Source: Massilia solisilvae (GTDB lineage: Bacteria > Pseudomonadota > Gammaproteobacteria > Burkholderiales > Burkholderiaceae_D). Taken from it: DNA of 64,000 bases. The stretch's first letter is position 1, and each line of letters opens with the position of its first letter. Positions 8,950-18,230 of the stretch are shown here, piece by piece. The stretch covers positions 62,001 through 126,000 of the forward strand of contig NZ_JANUGV010000006.1 of the NCBI RefSeq assembly GCF_024753215.1, given 5' to 3'. A model generated the notes under the pieces. It had not been told where the DNA came from. It saw nothing but the letters and a program-made list of their open reading frames with translations, and did no database searches. The translations under genes and the position numbers were made by a program.

Positions 8950-10014
8950 TCAATTCCGTGTGAAGTTGAACCAAATGGGATAAATCATTTCACATGGCTC
9001 GCCATGGCACTGTGCAGGTTTGAACGTGTGCAGCAACAGGGCCATTGAGGCGTAGCGCGGGAAGTCGGGGTCAGGCGACCCGTAGGCAGCAACCGACTTT
9101 GGCTTGCCGTTCTTGCCCACCAAAACATAGAGCCCCAGCTTTCCCCGCATCAGGCGAAACTTTGCGTCGCGCAAGTCGGCAATGTCGCTGTAGATCCGAC
9201 GGGTGCCGTGCAGCGGATAAGGAGGTTCGTCACCGTCTTCGAGGGCGGGGTAGAGCGAGCGGATGCGGTTCTTCTGCTCCGGCGTCAGCTCTTCCCAGGT
9301 GGCGTTGAGCGGTCCGTAGCCGACGACCTTATCGGCCAGGATGGCCGTCCCTGTTCGCGGGAGGTCCGCCTTGAGCACGTAACGCCTGTGCTCGATCTCG
9401 CCGCGCGGCGGCGCTCCAGCCACACGACCGTCCCGGAACTCGCCTTCGTAACGCCGACCACTGCCTGCGTACACGATTACGCCTTTGCCCTCGAACCGGT
9501 TGTCCTTCCACATGCCTTCGTAACTGCCGCCGACTGAGTACACCTGCTTGCCGAACCCATTTCGCCGGTCGTTGCGCCATTGCCCGTCGTAGCGCGAACG
9601 GTCGGGCGCAAGGAACACGCCAGTCCCCTCACGTATTCCGTCGGCAAAATCGCCTTCGTACAGGCTGTTGTCGTTCGCATACCTGAAGTAGCCTTGTCCG
9701 TGCGGGAGCCCGTGCCTGAATGTGCCGTTGTAGGTGCCGTCGTTCCGGGTAAGCCTTCCTTCGCCGCTGATCTCACCGCGTGCCAGCGTTGCCTCTATCT
9801 TGCGCTCGCCGTCCTGGCTGCGCCACGTGAGCACCCCCGCGCCGTCCGCATAGCCGTCCTTGCAGGCGCCGCGCCAAAGCACTGTGCCATCCTCGGGCAC
9901 GGGAGCGAGAACGGCGATGCGGCAATCCGGCTCACCGTACCAGGCCTGAGGCTCGGCACCCTGCGCCGTTGATGACAGCAACAGGACAAGAAGCAGCGTC
10001 GGTGCGGTTTTCAT
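8950..10014 (-). CDS. Secreted MORN-repeat protein with TonB-C-like C-terminal domain
   Basis: A 354-residue protein with signal peptide (MKTAPTLLLVLLLSSTAQG). From about residue 85 to 200 there are five or six MORN repeats of the form Y-x-G-x-F/W-x-x-G-x-x-x-G-x-G, for example Y-E-G-D-F-A-D-G-I-R-E-G-T-G. The last ~70 residues (L-Y-V-L-V-G-K-N-G-K-P-K-S-V ... T-F-K-P-A-Q-C-H-G-E) resemble the C-terminal fold of TonB. MORN repeats commonly mediate protein or lipid contacts at membranes. The start is set at the second ATG (MKTAPT), three codons inside the open frame, where the signal peptide begins. It is convergent with the NTF2-like gene (3-base gap). Function unknown. Confidence 0.75.
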   Translation of the reverse strand: MKTAPTLLLVLLLSSTAQGAEPQAWYGEPDCRIAVLAPVPEDGTVLWRGACKDGYADGAGVLTWRSQDGERKIEATLARGEISGEGRLTRNDGTYNGTFRHGLPHGQGYFRYANDNSLYEGDFADGIREGTGVFLAPDRSRYDGQWRNDRRNGFGKQVYSVGGSYEGMWKDNRFEGKGVIVYAGSGRRYEGEFRDGRVAGAPPRGEIEHRRYVLKADLPRTGTAILADKVVGYGPLNATWEELTPEQKNRIRSLYPALEDGDEPPYPLHGTRRIYSDIADLRDAKFRLMRGKLGLYVLVGKNGKPKSVAAYGSPDPDFPRYASMALLLHTFKPAQCHGEPCEMIYPIWFNFTRN

Positions 10015-10353
10015 TGGCGGCATCTGAACAGGCTGGATCAGTGGATTGGGTGGCCGCCATTATCGGGCGCTGGTGCGGCGACCGGCACCGCGTTCCGCGC
10101 GTTGGCTGCGTTCGCTCAATGACCAAATGCCCGGACGAAGCACCGCGCGTTCCCGCAAGCACCTTATGCGCCGCACCGCTTTCATTTCCTCTCCACCAAG
10201 AAACGGCGTCCAAGATCGTTGCGGACCCGAGAATTCGCACACAGGTTGTGGCCGCATAAAGCGTCCGTGCCGGGCTCGCTTATGTTCAACGCTGAGCTCG
10301 ACCTCACCCGTCCGGCTCTCCGACGACATCCACAAGCAAACAACGGAGAAAAA
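10015..10353. other. Divergent intergenic region, no gene seen
   Basis: About 340 bases between the divergent MORN and M4-peptidase genes. It should carry both promoters. No convincing -35/-10 pair, repeat or RNA structure was recognised. An ACGGAGAA ribosome site precedes the peptidase start. Confidence 0.4.
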
Positions 10354-12909
10354 ATGAACCTGAATAAGAGATTGCTTGCCGCATCGATGGCGGCTGTTCC
10401 CCTGTTGCTGGGAACCACGGTTGAAGCGGCGAGCCCGGCTCCCAGCGGCCCGGGCATGTCGATGCGGATGAGCGGCCCGGTCGCGCCCAATCCGCAGCAG
10501 GTCGTTCTGCTGCAGGGCAAATTGCTCGACACCCGCGTCAAATACGGACTCGACCAGGACCACGGCTTCCTGCTCGCGGCCCAGCATCCCGGCACCGACG
10601 GCACCTATGTGAGCCGCTTTGCCCACACCTACAAGGGCGTGCGCGTGTACCAGTCCGAATCGGTGGTGGTGAGCGACGCGGTGGGCAACATCGTCAGCGA
10701 ATCGGCCGCCGACCGGCGCGCCGGGCTGGGGCGTGGCGCCTCGGCGGCCAGCCTGGGCCAGCGCTTTGCCAACTTCGACGTCACGCCGGCGCTCACACCG
10801 CAGGCCGCCATCGAGCAGCTCGTGCGCACCGGCGCGCCCGGCGCATCCCATGTCTCGCCGCCCACCGCCGAGCTGGTGATCTACCCGGTGCTCAAGCGCG
10901 TGCGCATCCCGTCCGCCTTCCACAAGCGCGAAAGCCAGCTCAACGCCACCGACCTCGTCACCCAGGTCGCCGGCTACGAGCTGGCCTACCTGGTCAGGAC
11001 GCGCATGATCAACGCCGACCGTCCGCTGCACCGCGACGCCATCGTCAGCGCGGTGGACGGGCGCGTGCTGCAGCAATGGAACGCGCTGCAGACCGAGACC
11101 GGCGTGGGCAGGAGCCAGTACAACGGCCAGGTGCCAGTCAGTACCTCGTCCTCCGGCGGCAGCTTCGTGATGAAAGACCCGCTGCGCGGCACCGGCGGCA
11201 GGTACGGCGCCAACACCATCACCAACGCCGACCACGGCAGCACCGCGGGCGAGGTGTACACCAACGGCACCAACGCCTGGGGCGATGGCCAACAGTATGT
11301 GGCGGGCGGCTCCACCACCAACGCCAATGGCCAGACCGCGGCGGTGAACGCGTTGTGGGGCATGATGAACACCTACGACACGCTCAAGAACGTGCTCGGC
11401 TGGCACTCGCTGGACGGCAACAACACCGCCACCTACATCGCCGCGCACGTCTATAACAACTACGACAATGCCTACTACAGCGACAGCTGCAAGTGCATGT
11501 TCATCGGCGACGGCGGCACCTACTTCTACTCGCTCGGCTCGGTCGACGTGATCGGTCACGAGATGGGGCACGGGGTGACGGCGGCCACCTCCAACCTCGC
11601 GTATTACGGCGAATCCGGCGGCCTGAATGAATCGGCCTCGGACATCAACGGCGAGATGACCGAAGCCTACGCGCGCGGCGGCGGCACCGGCAGCACCGTC
11701 CCGTCCGGCAACGACTGGCTGATCGGCATGGAGATCAGCCGCTCCAGCGACCCGCTGCGCTGGATGTACAAGCCGAGCAAGGACGGCAGCAGCCCGGACG
11801 CCTGGAGCAGCTCGATCGGCGGGCTGGACGTGCACTACAGCAGTGGTCCGAACAACCGCATGTTCTACTTCCTGTCGCAGGGTTCCAAGGCCGACAGCGG
11901 CAGCGACTACTACAGCCCCTACCTGACCAAATCGCCGCGCGCAATGACCGGCATCGGCAACGACAAGGCCTACCGCATCTGGTTCCGTGCGCTGACCACC
12001 AAGTTCACCTCGTCCACCGACTACGCCGACGCGCGCGCGAAGGTGATCCAGGCCGCGCAGGAGCTGTACGGCGCCGGCAGCCGCGAGGTCATCGCGGTGC
12101 AACGCGCCTACGCCGCGATCAATGTCGGCGCCGACGTGGACGAGAATTCGACCGGCGGTCCGGTGGTCATCGGCACGCAGCCGCAAAGCGTGACCGTCGC
12201 GCCCGGCGCAACCGCCACGTTCTCGGTGGGCGTGAGCGGCGGCACCCAGCCGTACAAATATCAGTGGATGCGCAATGGCGCCAACATTGCCGGCGCCTCG
12301 GCCGCGAGCTACAGCCTGCGCGCCACGCCGGGCGACAACGGGGCGCGCTTCTCGGTGAAGGTGACCGATTCGGCCTCGCCCGCCACCAGTGCCACCAGCA
12401 GCGCGGCAACGCTGACGGTGGCCACCAGCGCGCCGGTCGAGCGTGTGACCAATGGCAGCTTCGAGTCACAGGCGACGGGATGGTCCGGCACAACCGGCGT
12501 GATCGGCACCTGGGTCGGCTACAACAGCGAGGTGCCATATGACGGCCGCTATTTCGCCTACCTGGGCGGCAACGGCCGCACCGCCACCGAGATGCTGAGC
12601 CAGACGGTCGCCATTCCCTCGGTCGCGCAGTCGGCCACGCTCACCTACGCGCTGCACATCGACACCAACGAGTTCAGCAGCTCGATCGCCTACGACAAGC
12701 TGGTCGTCACGCTCAAGAACCCGGCCGGCGCGGTGCTGGCGACGCTTGCGACCTACAGCAACCTGGACAAGGCTGCCGGCTACCAGGTGCGCAGCTTCGA
12801 CCTGACGCCGTACAAGGGGCAGAACGTGACGATCTCGTTCGAAATGAACGAAGACTATTCGTTGCAGACCTCGTTCACGCTCGATAAGGTCAGCGTGGTC
12901 ACGCAGTAA
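10354..12909 (+). CDS. Secreted M4 (thermolysin-like) metalloprotease with Ig-like and C-terminal accessory domains
   Basis: An 851-residue zinc endopeptidase. Order: signal peptide (MNLNKRLLAASMAAVPLLLG, cleaved near V-E-A-A-S), FTP/PepSY propeptide (about 40-230), M4 catalytic domain (about 265-600), an Ig-like domain (about 603-690; P-Q-S-V-T-V-A-P-G and Y-Q-W-M-R-N-G), and a C-terminal beta-sandwich-like domain (692-851; V-T-N-G-S-F-E-S). Zinc ligands His402 and His406 in H-E-M-G-H with catalytic Glu403, and Glu426 in G-L-N-E-S-A-S-D, are all present, so the enzyme should be active after autoprocessing. The ATG has a strong ribosome site (ACGGAGAA). The accessory domains suggest substrate or surface binding. 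Likely an extracellular nutrient-scavenging protease. Confidence 0.93.
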   Translation: MNLNKRLLAASMAAVPLLLGTTVEAASPAPSGPGMSMRMSGPVAPNPQQVVLLQGKLLDTRVKYGLDQDHGFLLAAQHPGTDGTYVSRFAHTYKGVRVYQSESVVVSDAVGNIVSESAADRRAGLGRGASAASLGQRFANFDVTPALTPQAAIEQLVRTGAPGASHVSPPTAELVIYPVLKRVRIPSAFHKRESQLNATDLVTQVAGYELAYLVRTRMINADRPLHRDAIVSAVDGRVLQQWNALQTETGVGRSQYNGQVPVSTSSSGGSFVMKDPLRGTGGRYGANTITNADHGSTAGEVYTNGTNAWGDGQQYVAGGSTTNANGQTAAVNALWGMMNTYDTLKNVLGWHSLDGNNTATYIAAHVYNNYDNAYYSDSCKCMFIGDGGTYFYSLGSVDVIGHEMGHGVTAATSNLAYYGESGGLNESASDINGEMTEAYARGGGTGSTVPSGNDWLIGMEISRSSDPLRWMYKPSKDGSSPDAWSSSIGGLDVHYSSGPNNRMFYFLSQGSKADSGSDYYSPYLTKSPRAMTGIGNDKAYRIWFRALTTKFTSSTDYADARAKVIQAAQELYGAGSREVIAVQRAYAAINVGADVDENSTGGPVVIGTQPQSVTVAPGATATFSVGVSGGTQPYKYQWMRNGANIAGASAASYSLRATPGDNGARFSVKVTDSASPATSATSSAATLTVATSAPVERVTNGSFESQATGWSGTTGVIGTWVGYNSEVPYDGRYFAYLGGNGRTATEMLSQTVAIPSVAQSATLTYALHIDTNEFSSSIAYDKLVVTLKNPAGAVLATLATYSNLDKAAGYQVRSFDLTPYKGQNVTISFEMNEDYSLQTSFTLDKVSVVTQ

Positions 12910-12925
12910 GCTTTGATGGGGGGAC

Positions 12926-12953
12926 GGGGAGCCTGCGGGCTCCCCACTTTTTT
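12926..12953 (+). terminator. Rho-independent terminator of the M4 protease gene
   Basis: Perfect 8-bp stem GGGGAGCC/GGCTCCCC with a TGCG loop followed by AC and six T residues, 17 bases after the protease stop codon. Confidence 0.9.
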
Positions 12954-12961
12954 GGGAAAAG

Positions 12962-13045
12962 GTAGGGTGGGCAGCTTCGCTGCCCACGCGTTCAAACAGT
13001 GCACGCTGGGCCTGAACGCGTGGGCGGGAAACCCGCCCACCCTAC
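12962..13045. repeat. GTAG-type REP doublet (REPIN)
   Basis: Two REP units in inverted orientation. The left one begins GTAGGGTGGGCAGC, forms a hairpin with GCTGCCCAC and ends ACGCGTTCA. The right one is the mirror image, ending in CCCACCCTAC. A 5' GTAG followed by an imperfect hairpin is the classical REP layout. The same unit lies directly behind the RAYT gene (36726-36807) and after tatC. Confidence 0.88.
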
Positions 13046-13062
13046 GCTCCTTCGCTGGCGGC

Positions 13063-14190
13063 TTACAGCGCCCGCGCGATCAGGATCTTCTGAATGTCGC
13101 TGGTGCCTTCGTAGATCTGGCACACGCGCACGTCGCGGTAGATGCGCTCGATCGGGAAATCGGCCACGTAGCCGTAGCCGCCGAACACCTGCATCGCGTT
13201 CGACACCACGCGCTCGGCCATTTCGGACGCGAACAGCTTGGCCATCGCGGCTTCCTTCAGGCAGGGCAGGCCGGCGTCCTTCATCGATGCCGCATGCAGG
13301 ATCAGCTGGCGCGCGGCCTCGACCTGCATCGCCATCTCGGACAGGCGGAACTGCACCGCCTGGTGCTCGAACAGCGGCTTGCCGAAGCTCTCGCGCTCCT
13401 TCGCATAGGCCAGCGCCGCTTCGAACGCGGCGCGCGCCATGCCCACCGATTGCGAGGCGATGCCGATGCGCCCGCCCTCCAGGCCGGACAGCGCGATCTT
13501 GTAGCCCATGCCTTCTTCGCCGATCAGGTTCTCGGCCGGGATGCGGCAGTTCTCGAACACGATCTGCGCCGTGTCCGACGAGTGCTGGCCCATCTTCTGC
13601 TCGATGCCGGCCACGATGTACCCCGGCGTGCTGGTCGGCACCCAGAATGCGCTGATGCCCTTCTTGCCGGCCGCCTTGTCGGTGACTGCCATGACGATCG
13701 CCACGTCGCCGTTCTTGCCGCTCGTGATGAACTGCTTGGTGCCGTTCAGGACGTATTCGTTCCCGTCGCGCACGGCGGTCGTGCGCAGCGCGGACGCGTC
13801 GCTGCCGGTGTGCGGCTCGGTCAGCGCGAATGCGCCCAGCAGCTCGCCTTGTGCCAGCGGCACCAGCCAGCGCTGCTTCTGTTCCTCGTTCGCGTACATC
13901 ATCGCGATCGAGCACACCGGGCAGTTGTTGACCGAGATGATGGTCGAGGTGCCGCCGTCGCCGGCCGCGATCTCTTCCAGCACCAGCGCCAGCGACACGT
14001 AGTCCAGGCCCGCGCCGCCGTATTCTTCGGGCACCGCCACGCCGAACGCGCCGAGCTGCGCGAGCTCCTTCAGTTCGGATTTGGGAAAGTAATGCTCACG
14101 GTCCCAGCGGGCGGCGTTGGGGGCCAGGCGCTCCTGCGCAAAGGCGCGCAGGGCGTCGCGGATCATCTGGTGTTCTTCGGTCAGGATCAT
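13063..14190 (-). CDS. Acyl-CoA dehydrogenase, short-chain/butyryl-CoA type
   Basis: A 375-residue FAD flavoprotein that performs alpha,beta-dehydrogenation of short acyl-CoA esters, passing electrons to ETF. Family signatures are A-L-T-E-P-H-T-G-S-D near residue 125 and the C-terminal I-Y-E-G-T-S-D-I-Q, in which Glu361 is the catalytic base position of short- and medium-chain enzymes. Length is normal. The start is the ATG giving MILTEEHQMI; the open frame continues upstream without homology. It lies downstream of an SDR gene (19 bases) on the same strand. The exact chain length preference is not certain. Confidence 0.88.
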   Translation of the reverse strand: MILTEEHQMIRDALRAFAQERLAPNAARWDREHYFPKSELKELAQLGAFGVAVPEEYGGAGLDYVSLALVLEEIAAGDGGTSTIISVNNCPVCSIAMMYANEEQKQRWLVPLAQGELLGAFALTEPHTGSDASALRTTAVRDGNEYVLNGTKQFITSGKNGDVAIVMAVTDKAAGKKGISAFWVPTSTPGYIVAGIEQKMGQHSSDTAQIVFENCRIPAENLIGEEGMGYKIALSGLEGGRIGIASQSVGMARAAFEAALAYAKERESFGKPLFEHQAVQFRLSEMAMQVEAARQLILHAASMKDAGLPCLKEAAMAKLFASEMAERVVSNAMQVFGGYGYVADFPIERIYRDVRVCQIYEGTSDIQKILIARAL

Positions 14191-14209
14191 ATGGTTTCGT
14201 AAAAAAAGA

Positions 14210-14878
14210 CTACCACTGCAAAGGTTTGCCGTCGTGGTTGAGGAAGCTGCCGTTGGCCGACGTGTCCAGCCGCGCCAGCGTGGCGCGCAGGTTGGATACG
14301 CTGGTGGCAACCGGCATCGGCGCGTTCTTGCTGCCCATGTCGGTTTGCACCCAGCCCGGGTGGAACGACACGCAGGTTGCGCCTTGCGGCCCGTAGGTCA
14401 GGGCGGCATCGACCAGCACCGAATTGAGCGCGGCCTTGCTGGCGCGGTACAGCGTCGCGCCGGCCTGGCTGCGGTGGCCGAGCGAGGCCATGTTCGAGGA
14501 AATGACGGCCAGCTTGCCGCGCGTGGCGGCCACCAGCGGCCCGACGATCGGGATCAGGCGCATCGCGGCGAGCACGTTGGTGTGCATGACCTCGTCGAAT
14601 TCCTGCTGCGTCGGAAAGCCGTCGTGGCGCGGGCCGTAGACGCCGGCCACCAGCCAGGCGGCGTCGATCTTTTCGTCGTCCAGCCTCCAGCCCATGCCGG
14701 CGATCGAGTCGGCACTGGTCACGTCCAGCTGGTGCGCCTCGGCGCCGAGCCGGGCGAGCTTGTCGATGTCTTCGGTCTTGCGTGCGGTCGCGATCACGCG
14801 CCAGCCGTCCTGCCTGTACTGGCGCGCCAGCTCGAAGCCGATGCCACGCGACGCGCCGAGGATGAGTGCTGTGGGCAT
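14210..14878 (-). CDS. Short-chain dehydrogenase/reductase (SDR)
   Basis: A 222-residue classical-type Rossmann oxidoreductase. The cofactor motif G-A-S-R-G-I-G is at residues 8-14. The catalytic Y-R-A-S-K is present, with a preceding serine pair (A-V-I-S-S-N). Asp in Q-L-D-V-T is the usual adenine-contact position. The start at the second ATG (MPTALILG) is preferred because the first in-frame ATG is part of a GGAGG ribosome site five bases ahead. Substrate unknown; placed between a thiolase and an acyl-CoA dehydrogenase, so an acyl or hydroxyacyl substrate is possible. Confidence 0.8.
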   Translation of the reverse strand: MPTALILGASRGIGFELARQYRQDGWRVIATARKTEDIDKLARLGAEAHQLDVTSADSIAGMGWRLDDEKIDAAWLVAGVYGPRHDGFPTQQEFDEVMHTNVLAAMRLIPIVGPLVAATRGKLAVISSNMASLGHRSQAGATLYRASKAALNSVLVDAALTYGPQGATCVSFHPGWVQTDMGSKNAPMPVATSVSNLRATLARLDTSANGSFLNHDGKPLQW

Positions 14879-14893
14879 AAGTGCCTCCATCGA

Positions 14894-14999
14894 CCGTCGT
14901 TCCGGCGCAAGCCGGAACCCATGCCGAGCGGGCGTGGCCGCTGCTGGGAGCGCGGCAGCTCACCCGGTCTATGGGTCCCGGCGTGCGCCGGGACGACGG
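14894..14999. repeat. Inverted palindrome pair, TCGTTCCG/TCGTCCCG variant (copy 2)
   Basis: Left arm CCGTCGTTCCGGCGCAAGCC and right arm ending GCGCCGGGACGACGG enclose a spacer of about 45 bases. It lies between the thiolase and SDR genes, which are on the same strand, so it sits inside a probable transcription unit. Confidence 0.85.
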
Positions 15000-15016
15000 T
15001 GCGAAAGGAGTGGTCG

Positions 15017-16216
15017 TTACACCATCTCGATCGCCATCGCGGTCGCTTCACCACCGCCGATGCACAGCGATGCCACGCCGCGCTTGCCGCCGGTGCGCTT
15101 GAGCGCGCCCAGCAGGGTGACGATGATGCGCGCGCCCGAGGCGCCGATCGGGTGGCCCAGCGCGCAGGCGCCGCCGTGCACGTTCACCTTGCTGTGCGGG
15201 ATGTCGAGGTCGCGCATCGCCGCCATCGGCACGGCGGCAAACGCCTCGTTGATCTCGAACAGGTCCACGTCGGCCGCGGTCCAGCCGGTCTTCTTGAACA
15301 ACTTCTGCATCGCGCCGATCGGCGCGGTGGTGAACCAGTTCGGCTCCTGCGCGTACGTGGCGTGGCCGAGCACGCGGGCGATCGGCGCCAGGCCCAGTTC
15401 CTTGGCCTTCGATTCGCGCATCATCACCAGCGCTGCGGCGCCGTCGTTGATCGACGAGCTCGACGCGGCGGTCACGGTGCCGTCCTTCTTGAACGCGGGT
15501 TTCAGCGCCGGGATTTTGTCGAGCTTGGCCTTGAGCGGGCCTTCGTCCTTGTCCACCACCACGTCGCCTGCGCGCGAGGACACCGTCACCGGCGCCACTT
15601 CCCACTTGAAGTAGCCCTCTTTGGTCGCTTCCTGCGCGCGCGTCACCGACGCGATCGCGAAGTTGTCCTGGTCTTCGCGGGTGAACTGGTACTTGGCCAC
15701 GCACTCTTCGGCAAAGGTGCCCATCGAGCGGCCGCCGCCGGTCTTCTCGTCCTTGCTGTAGGCGTCTTCCAGGCCGTCGAGCATCATGTGGTCGAACATC
15801 ATGCCGTGGCCGATGCGGTAGCCGCCGCGTGCCTTCGGGATCAGGTAGGGCGCGTTGGTCATTGACTCCATGCCGCCGGCCACCACGATGTCGGCGCTGC
15901 CGGCCACCAGCTGGTCATGCGCGAAAATGGCGGCCTGCATTGCCGAGCCGCACATCTTGGACAGGGTCACCGCGCCGGTGGACAGCGGCAGGCCGGCCTT
16001 GATCAGCGCCTGGCGTGCCGGGGCCTGGCCCTGGCCAGCCATCAGGCAGTTGCCGAAATAGACGTGCTCGACCGATTCCGGCTTGACGCCGGCGCGCTCC
16101 ACCGCGGCCTTGATCGCCACCGCGCCGAGATCGCTTGCAGTCTTCGACGAAAAATCGCCCTGGAACGCGCCCATCGGGGTACGGGCGGCGCCAACGATAA
16201 CGATCGGATCATTCAT
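15017..16216 (-). CDS. Acetyl-CoA C-acetyltransferase (thiolase II)
   Basis: A 399-residue thiolase that condenses or cleaves acetoacetyl-CoA/3-ketoacyl-CoA. Nucleophile Cys89 in L-S-K-M-C-G-S-A-M, the [10 protein letters not shown] motif with the catalytic His, and the second cysteine (Cys385) in C-I-G-G-G-E are all present. Its ATG lies inside the last codons of aceK, an 8-base overlap, so the two are very likely translationally coupled. The product would feed or drain acetyl-CoA next to the glyoxylate-shunt switch AceK and the leucine/isovalerate enzymes upstream. Whether its main role is biosynthetic or degradative is not decided by sequence. Confidence 0.92.
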   Translation of the reverse strand: MNDPIVIVGAARTPMGAFQGDFSSKTASDLGAVAIKAAVERAGVKPESVEHVYFGNCLMAGQGQAPARQALIKAGLPLSTGAVTLSKMCGSAMQAAIFAHDQLVAGSADIVVAGGMESMTNAPYLIPKARGGYRIGHGMMFDHMMLDGLEDAYSKDEKTGGGRSMGTFAEECVAKYQFTREDQDNFAIASVTRAQEATKEGYFKWEVAPVTVSSRAGDVVVDKDEGPLKAKLDKIPALKPAFKKDGTVTAASSSSINDGAAALVMMRESKAKELGLAPIARVLGHATYAQEPNWFTTAPIGAMQKLFKKTGWTAADVDLFEINEAFAAVPMAAMRDLDIPHSKVNVHGGACALGHPIGASGARIIVTLLGALKRTGGKRGVASLCIGGGEATAMAIEMV

Positions 16217-18032
16217 TGTGTAGGTTCTCCAAATAGGACGGCGAATAGACCGCCGGGATGGCGGCCGCCTGGTTACTGAAACGGATCTGCTGCGGGTACG
16301 GGAAGACGTCTTCGACGACGCCTGCGAGTATCCGCTCCTTGTGTGACTGCCAGTACGCGCGGGTCAACAAGTCCGCGTGGTGCTTCAAGAAATAATGCCG
16401 TATTTTCGCATTCCCGAGCAGGAAGCTCTCAAATTGCTCTGGGAACACGTCGTGCTTGCCAACCGGGTACCAGACTTCGGCCGACATTTCATCTTCTTCG
16501 TTCATCGCCTGCGGAATGTCGCGGAACTGGCAATCGGTCAGGTACTCGATCTCGTCGTAGTCGTAGAACACCACCCGGCCGTGGCGCGTGACGCCGAAGT
16601 TCTTGTACAGCATGTCGCCGGGGAAGATGTTGGCCGCGACCAGGTCCTTGATCGCATTGCCGTATTCGACGATCGCGTGCTCGACCAGCTCGTCGTTGCC
16701 GCTTTGCTCGGCGCGCGTCAGGAAAATGTTGAGCGGCACCATGCGGCGCTCGATGTACAGGTGCCGGATGATGATGCGCTCGCCCTCGATGTCCACCTGC
16801 GACGGGCAGTCGCGCTGCAGCTGGGCCAGCAGCTCCTCGGAAAAGCGCGCCAGCGGGAACGCCACGTTCGAGTATTCCAGCGTGTCGGCCATGCGGCCCA
16901 CGCGGTCGTGGTGCTTGACCAGCAGGTACTTCTCCTTGATCTGGGCGCGCGTCGTTTCCTTGGGCGGCGGGTAGAAGTCCTTGATCACCTTGAACACGTA
17001 GGGGAAGGACGGCAGCTCGAACACCAGCATCACCAGCCCCGGAATGCCGGGCGCGATGCCGAAATCGTCGGAGCTGTGCTTCAGGTGCTGCAAAAAGTCG
17101 CGGTAAAACAGCGTCTTGCCTTGTTTTTGCAGGCCGAGGATGGTGTAGATCTCGCTGCGCGGCTTCCTTGGCATCAGGCTCCTCAGGAACTGCACGTAGG
17201 CCGAGGGCACTTCCATATCCACGAGGAAGTAGGCGCGCGTGAACGAGAACAGGATCGTGATCGTTTCCTGGTCCGTGATCACGGTGTCGAGCACCAGCTG
17301 GCCGCGGCGGTTGTGCAGGACCGGGATCACGAACGGGTACACCTGCGGCCCGTTGATGGCCTTGCCGACGATGTAGGCGCCCTTGTTGCGGAAGAACAGG
17401 CTGGACAGCACCTGCAGCTGCTGGTTGGCCTCGCGCTTTTCCAGGCCGAACTGGGCGGCCATGCGCGCTTCGACCAGCTCGATGTCGCGGCCCAGGTTGG
17501 CAAATTGCGCGTCGAGCTGGAAGTTGGTCACGATGCGCTTGAGCGCAAAGCGCAGGCCGTCCGCGGCCGGGTAATAGACGCGGTAGGTCGGCTGCAGTTC
17601 CTCGGTCTCGAGGTACTCGGTCGAGACCGTCGGCCGCACGAACAGGTGGTCGTTGTTGAAGTATTCGCGGTGCAGGATCTGGCAGCTGACCGAATTGAAG
17701 AAGGTCTCGGCAAGTTCCGGCTGCTTGTGGTGCGACAGCAGGCCGATGTAATGCAGCTTGACCTCGCGCCAGACCGCGTCGGTCAGTTCCTCGGGCGCGT
17801 ATTCATCCTCGAGGGCGTGGACGCATTCCTGCACGCGGCGGTCGTAATAGCCGATGCGCTCGCGCGCGGCCTGCTGGGCGGTGGGCCAGGCGCCGATTTC
17901 GAAATAGCGCTTGGCGGTCTTGCTGGCGTGGCGGAACAGGCGGTAGTGCTTGTCGAAGCCGTCGAGGATGGCGCGCGCGATGTCGAATGCTATCTGGGAC
18001 GATAGCAGTTTCGGGAACGGAACTTTAGTCAT
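16209..18032 (-). CDS. aceK: Isocitrate dehydrogenase kinase/phosphatase
   Basis: A 607-residue bifunctional enzyme that phosphorylates and dephosphorylates isocitrate dehydrogenase, diverting carbon into the glyoxylate bypass during growth on acetate or fatty acids. The AceK-specific loop G-L-Q-K-Q-G-K-T is at residues 300-307. The kinase-like segments [10 protein letters not shown] and V-V-F-Y-D-Y-D-E-I follow. Length matches the family. The ATG giving [10 protein letters not shown] is chosen; upstream in-frame codons translate the palindrome repeat. It is upstream of and overlaps the thiolase gene, rather than adjoining aceA/aceB. Confidence 0.95.
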   Translation of the reverse strand: MTKVPFPKLLSSQIAFDIARAILDGFDKHYRLFRHASKTAKRYFEIGAWPTAQQAARERIGYYDRRVQECVHALEDEYAPEELTDAVWREVKLHYIGLLSHHKQPELAETFFNSVSCQILHREYFNNDHLFVRPTVSTEYLETEELQPTYRVYYPAADGLRFALKRIVTNFQLDAQFANLGRDIELVEARMAAQFGLEKREANQQLQVLSSLFFRNKGAYIVGKAINGPQVYPFVIPVLHNRRGQLVLDTVITDQETITILFSFTRAYFLVDMEVPSAYVQFLRSLMPRKPRSEIYTILGLQKQGKTLFYRDFLQHLKHSSDDFGIAPGIPGLVMLVFELPSFPYVFKVIKDFYPPPKETTRAQIKEKYLLVKHHDRVGRMADTLEYSNVAFPLARFSEELLAQLQRDCPSQVDIEGERIIIRHLYIERRMVPLNIFLTRAEQSGNDELVEHAIVEYGNAIKDLVAANIFPGDMLYKNFGVTRHGRVVFYDYDEIEYLTDCQFRDIPQAMNEEDEMSAEVWYPVGKHDVFPEQFESFLLGNAKIRHYFLKHHADLLTRAYWQSHKERILAGVVEDVFPYPQQIRFSNQAAAIPAVYSPSYLENLHNE

Positions 18033-18087
18033 CGTTCGTCTCGCGCGCGGGGTGAGCGGACATTCTATTTCATCGCTATCGCTTGCA

Positions 18088-18191
18088 CCGTCGTTCCGGC
18101 GAAAGCCGGAACCCATGCTGAGGTGCCGAAGTCAGTAACGCTGGCATTGCTGCAAACTCAGCATGGATCCCGGCCTGCGCCGGGATGACGG
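18088..18191. repeat. Inverted palindrome pair, TCGTTCCG/ATCCCGG variant (copy 3)
   Basis: Left arm CCGTCGTTCCGGCGAAAGCC and right arm ending GCGCCGGGATGACGG, with GCTGAG..CTCAGC inside the spacer. It separates isovaleryl-CoA dehydrogenase from aceK on the same strand. Confidence 0.85.
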
Positions 18192-18230
18192 TCTTTGGGC
18201 TGATGGTAGAAGGCGCCGCTAACGCCCTGC

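Noticed and set aside
16209..16216. Frameshift between aceK and the thiolase gene
   Set aside because: Both proteins have complete, normal-length termini; the overlap is a coupled stop/start.
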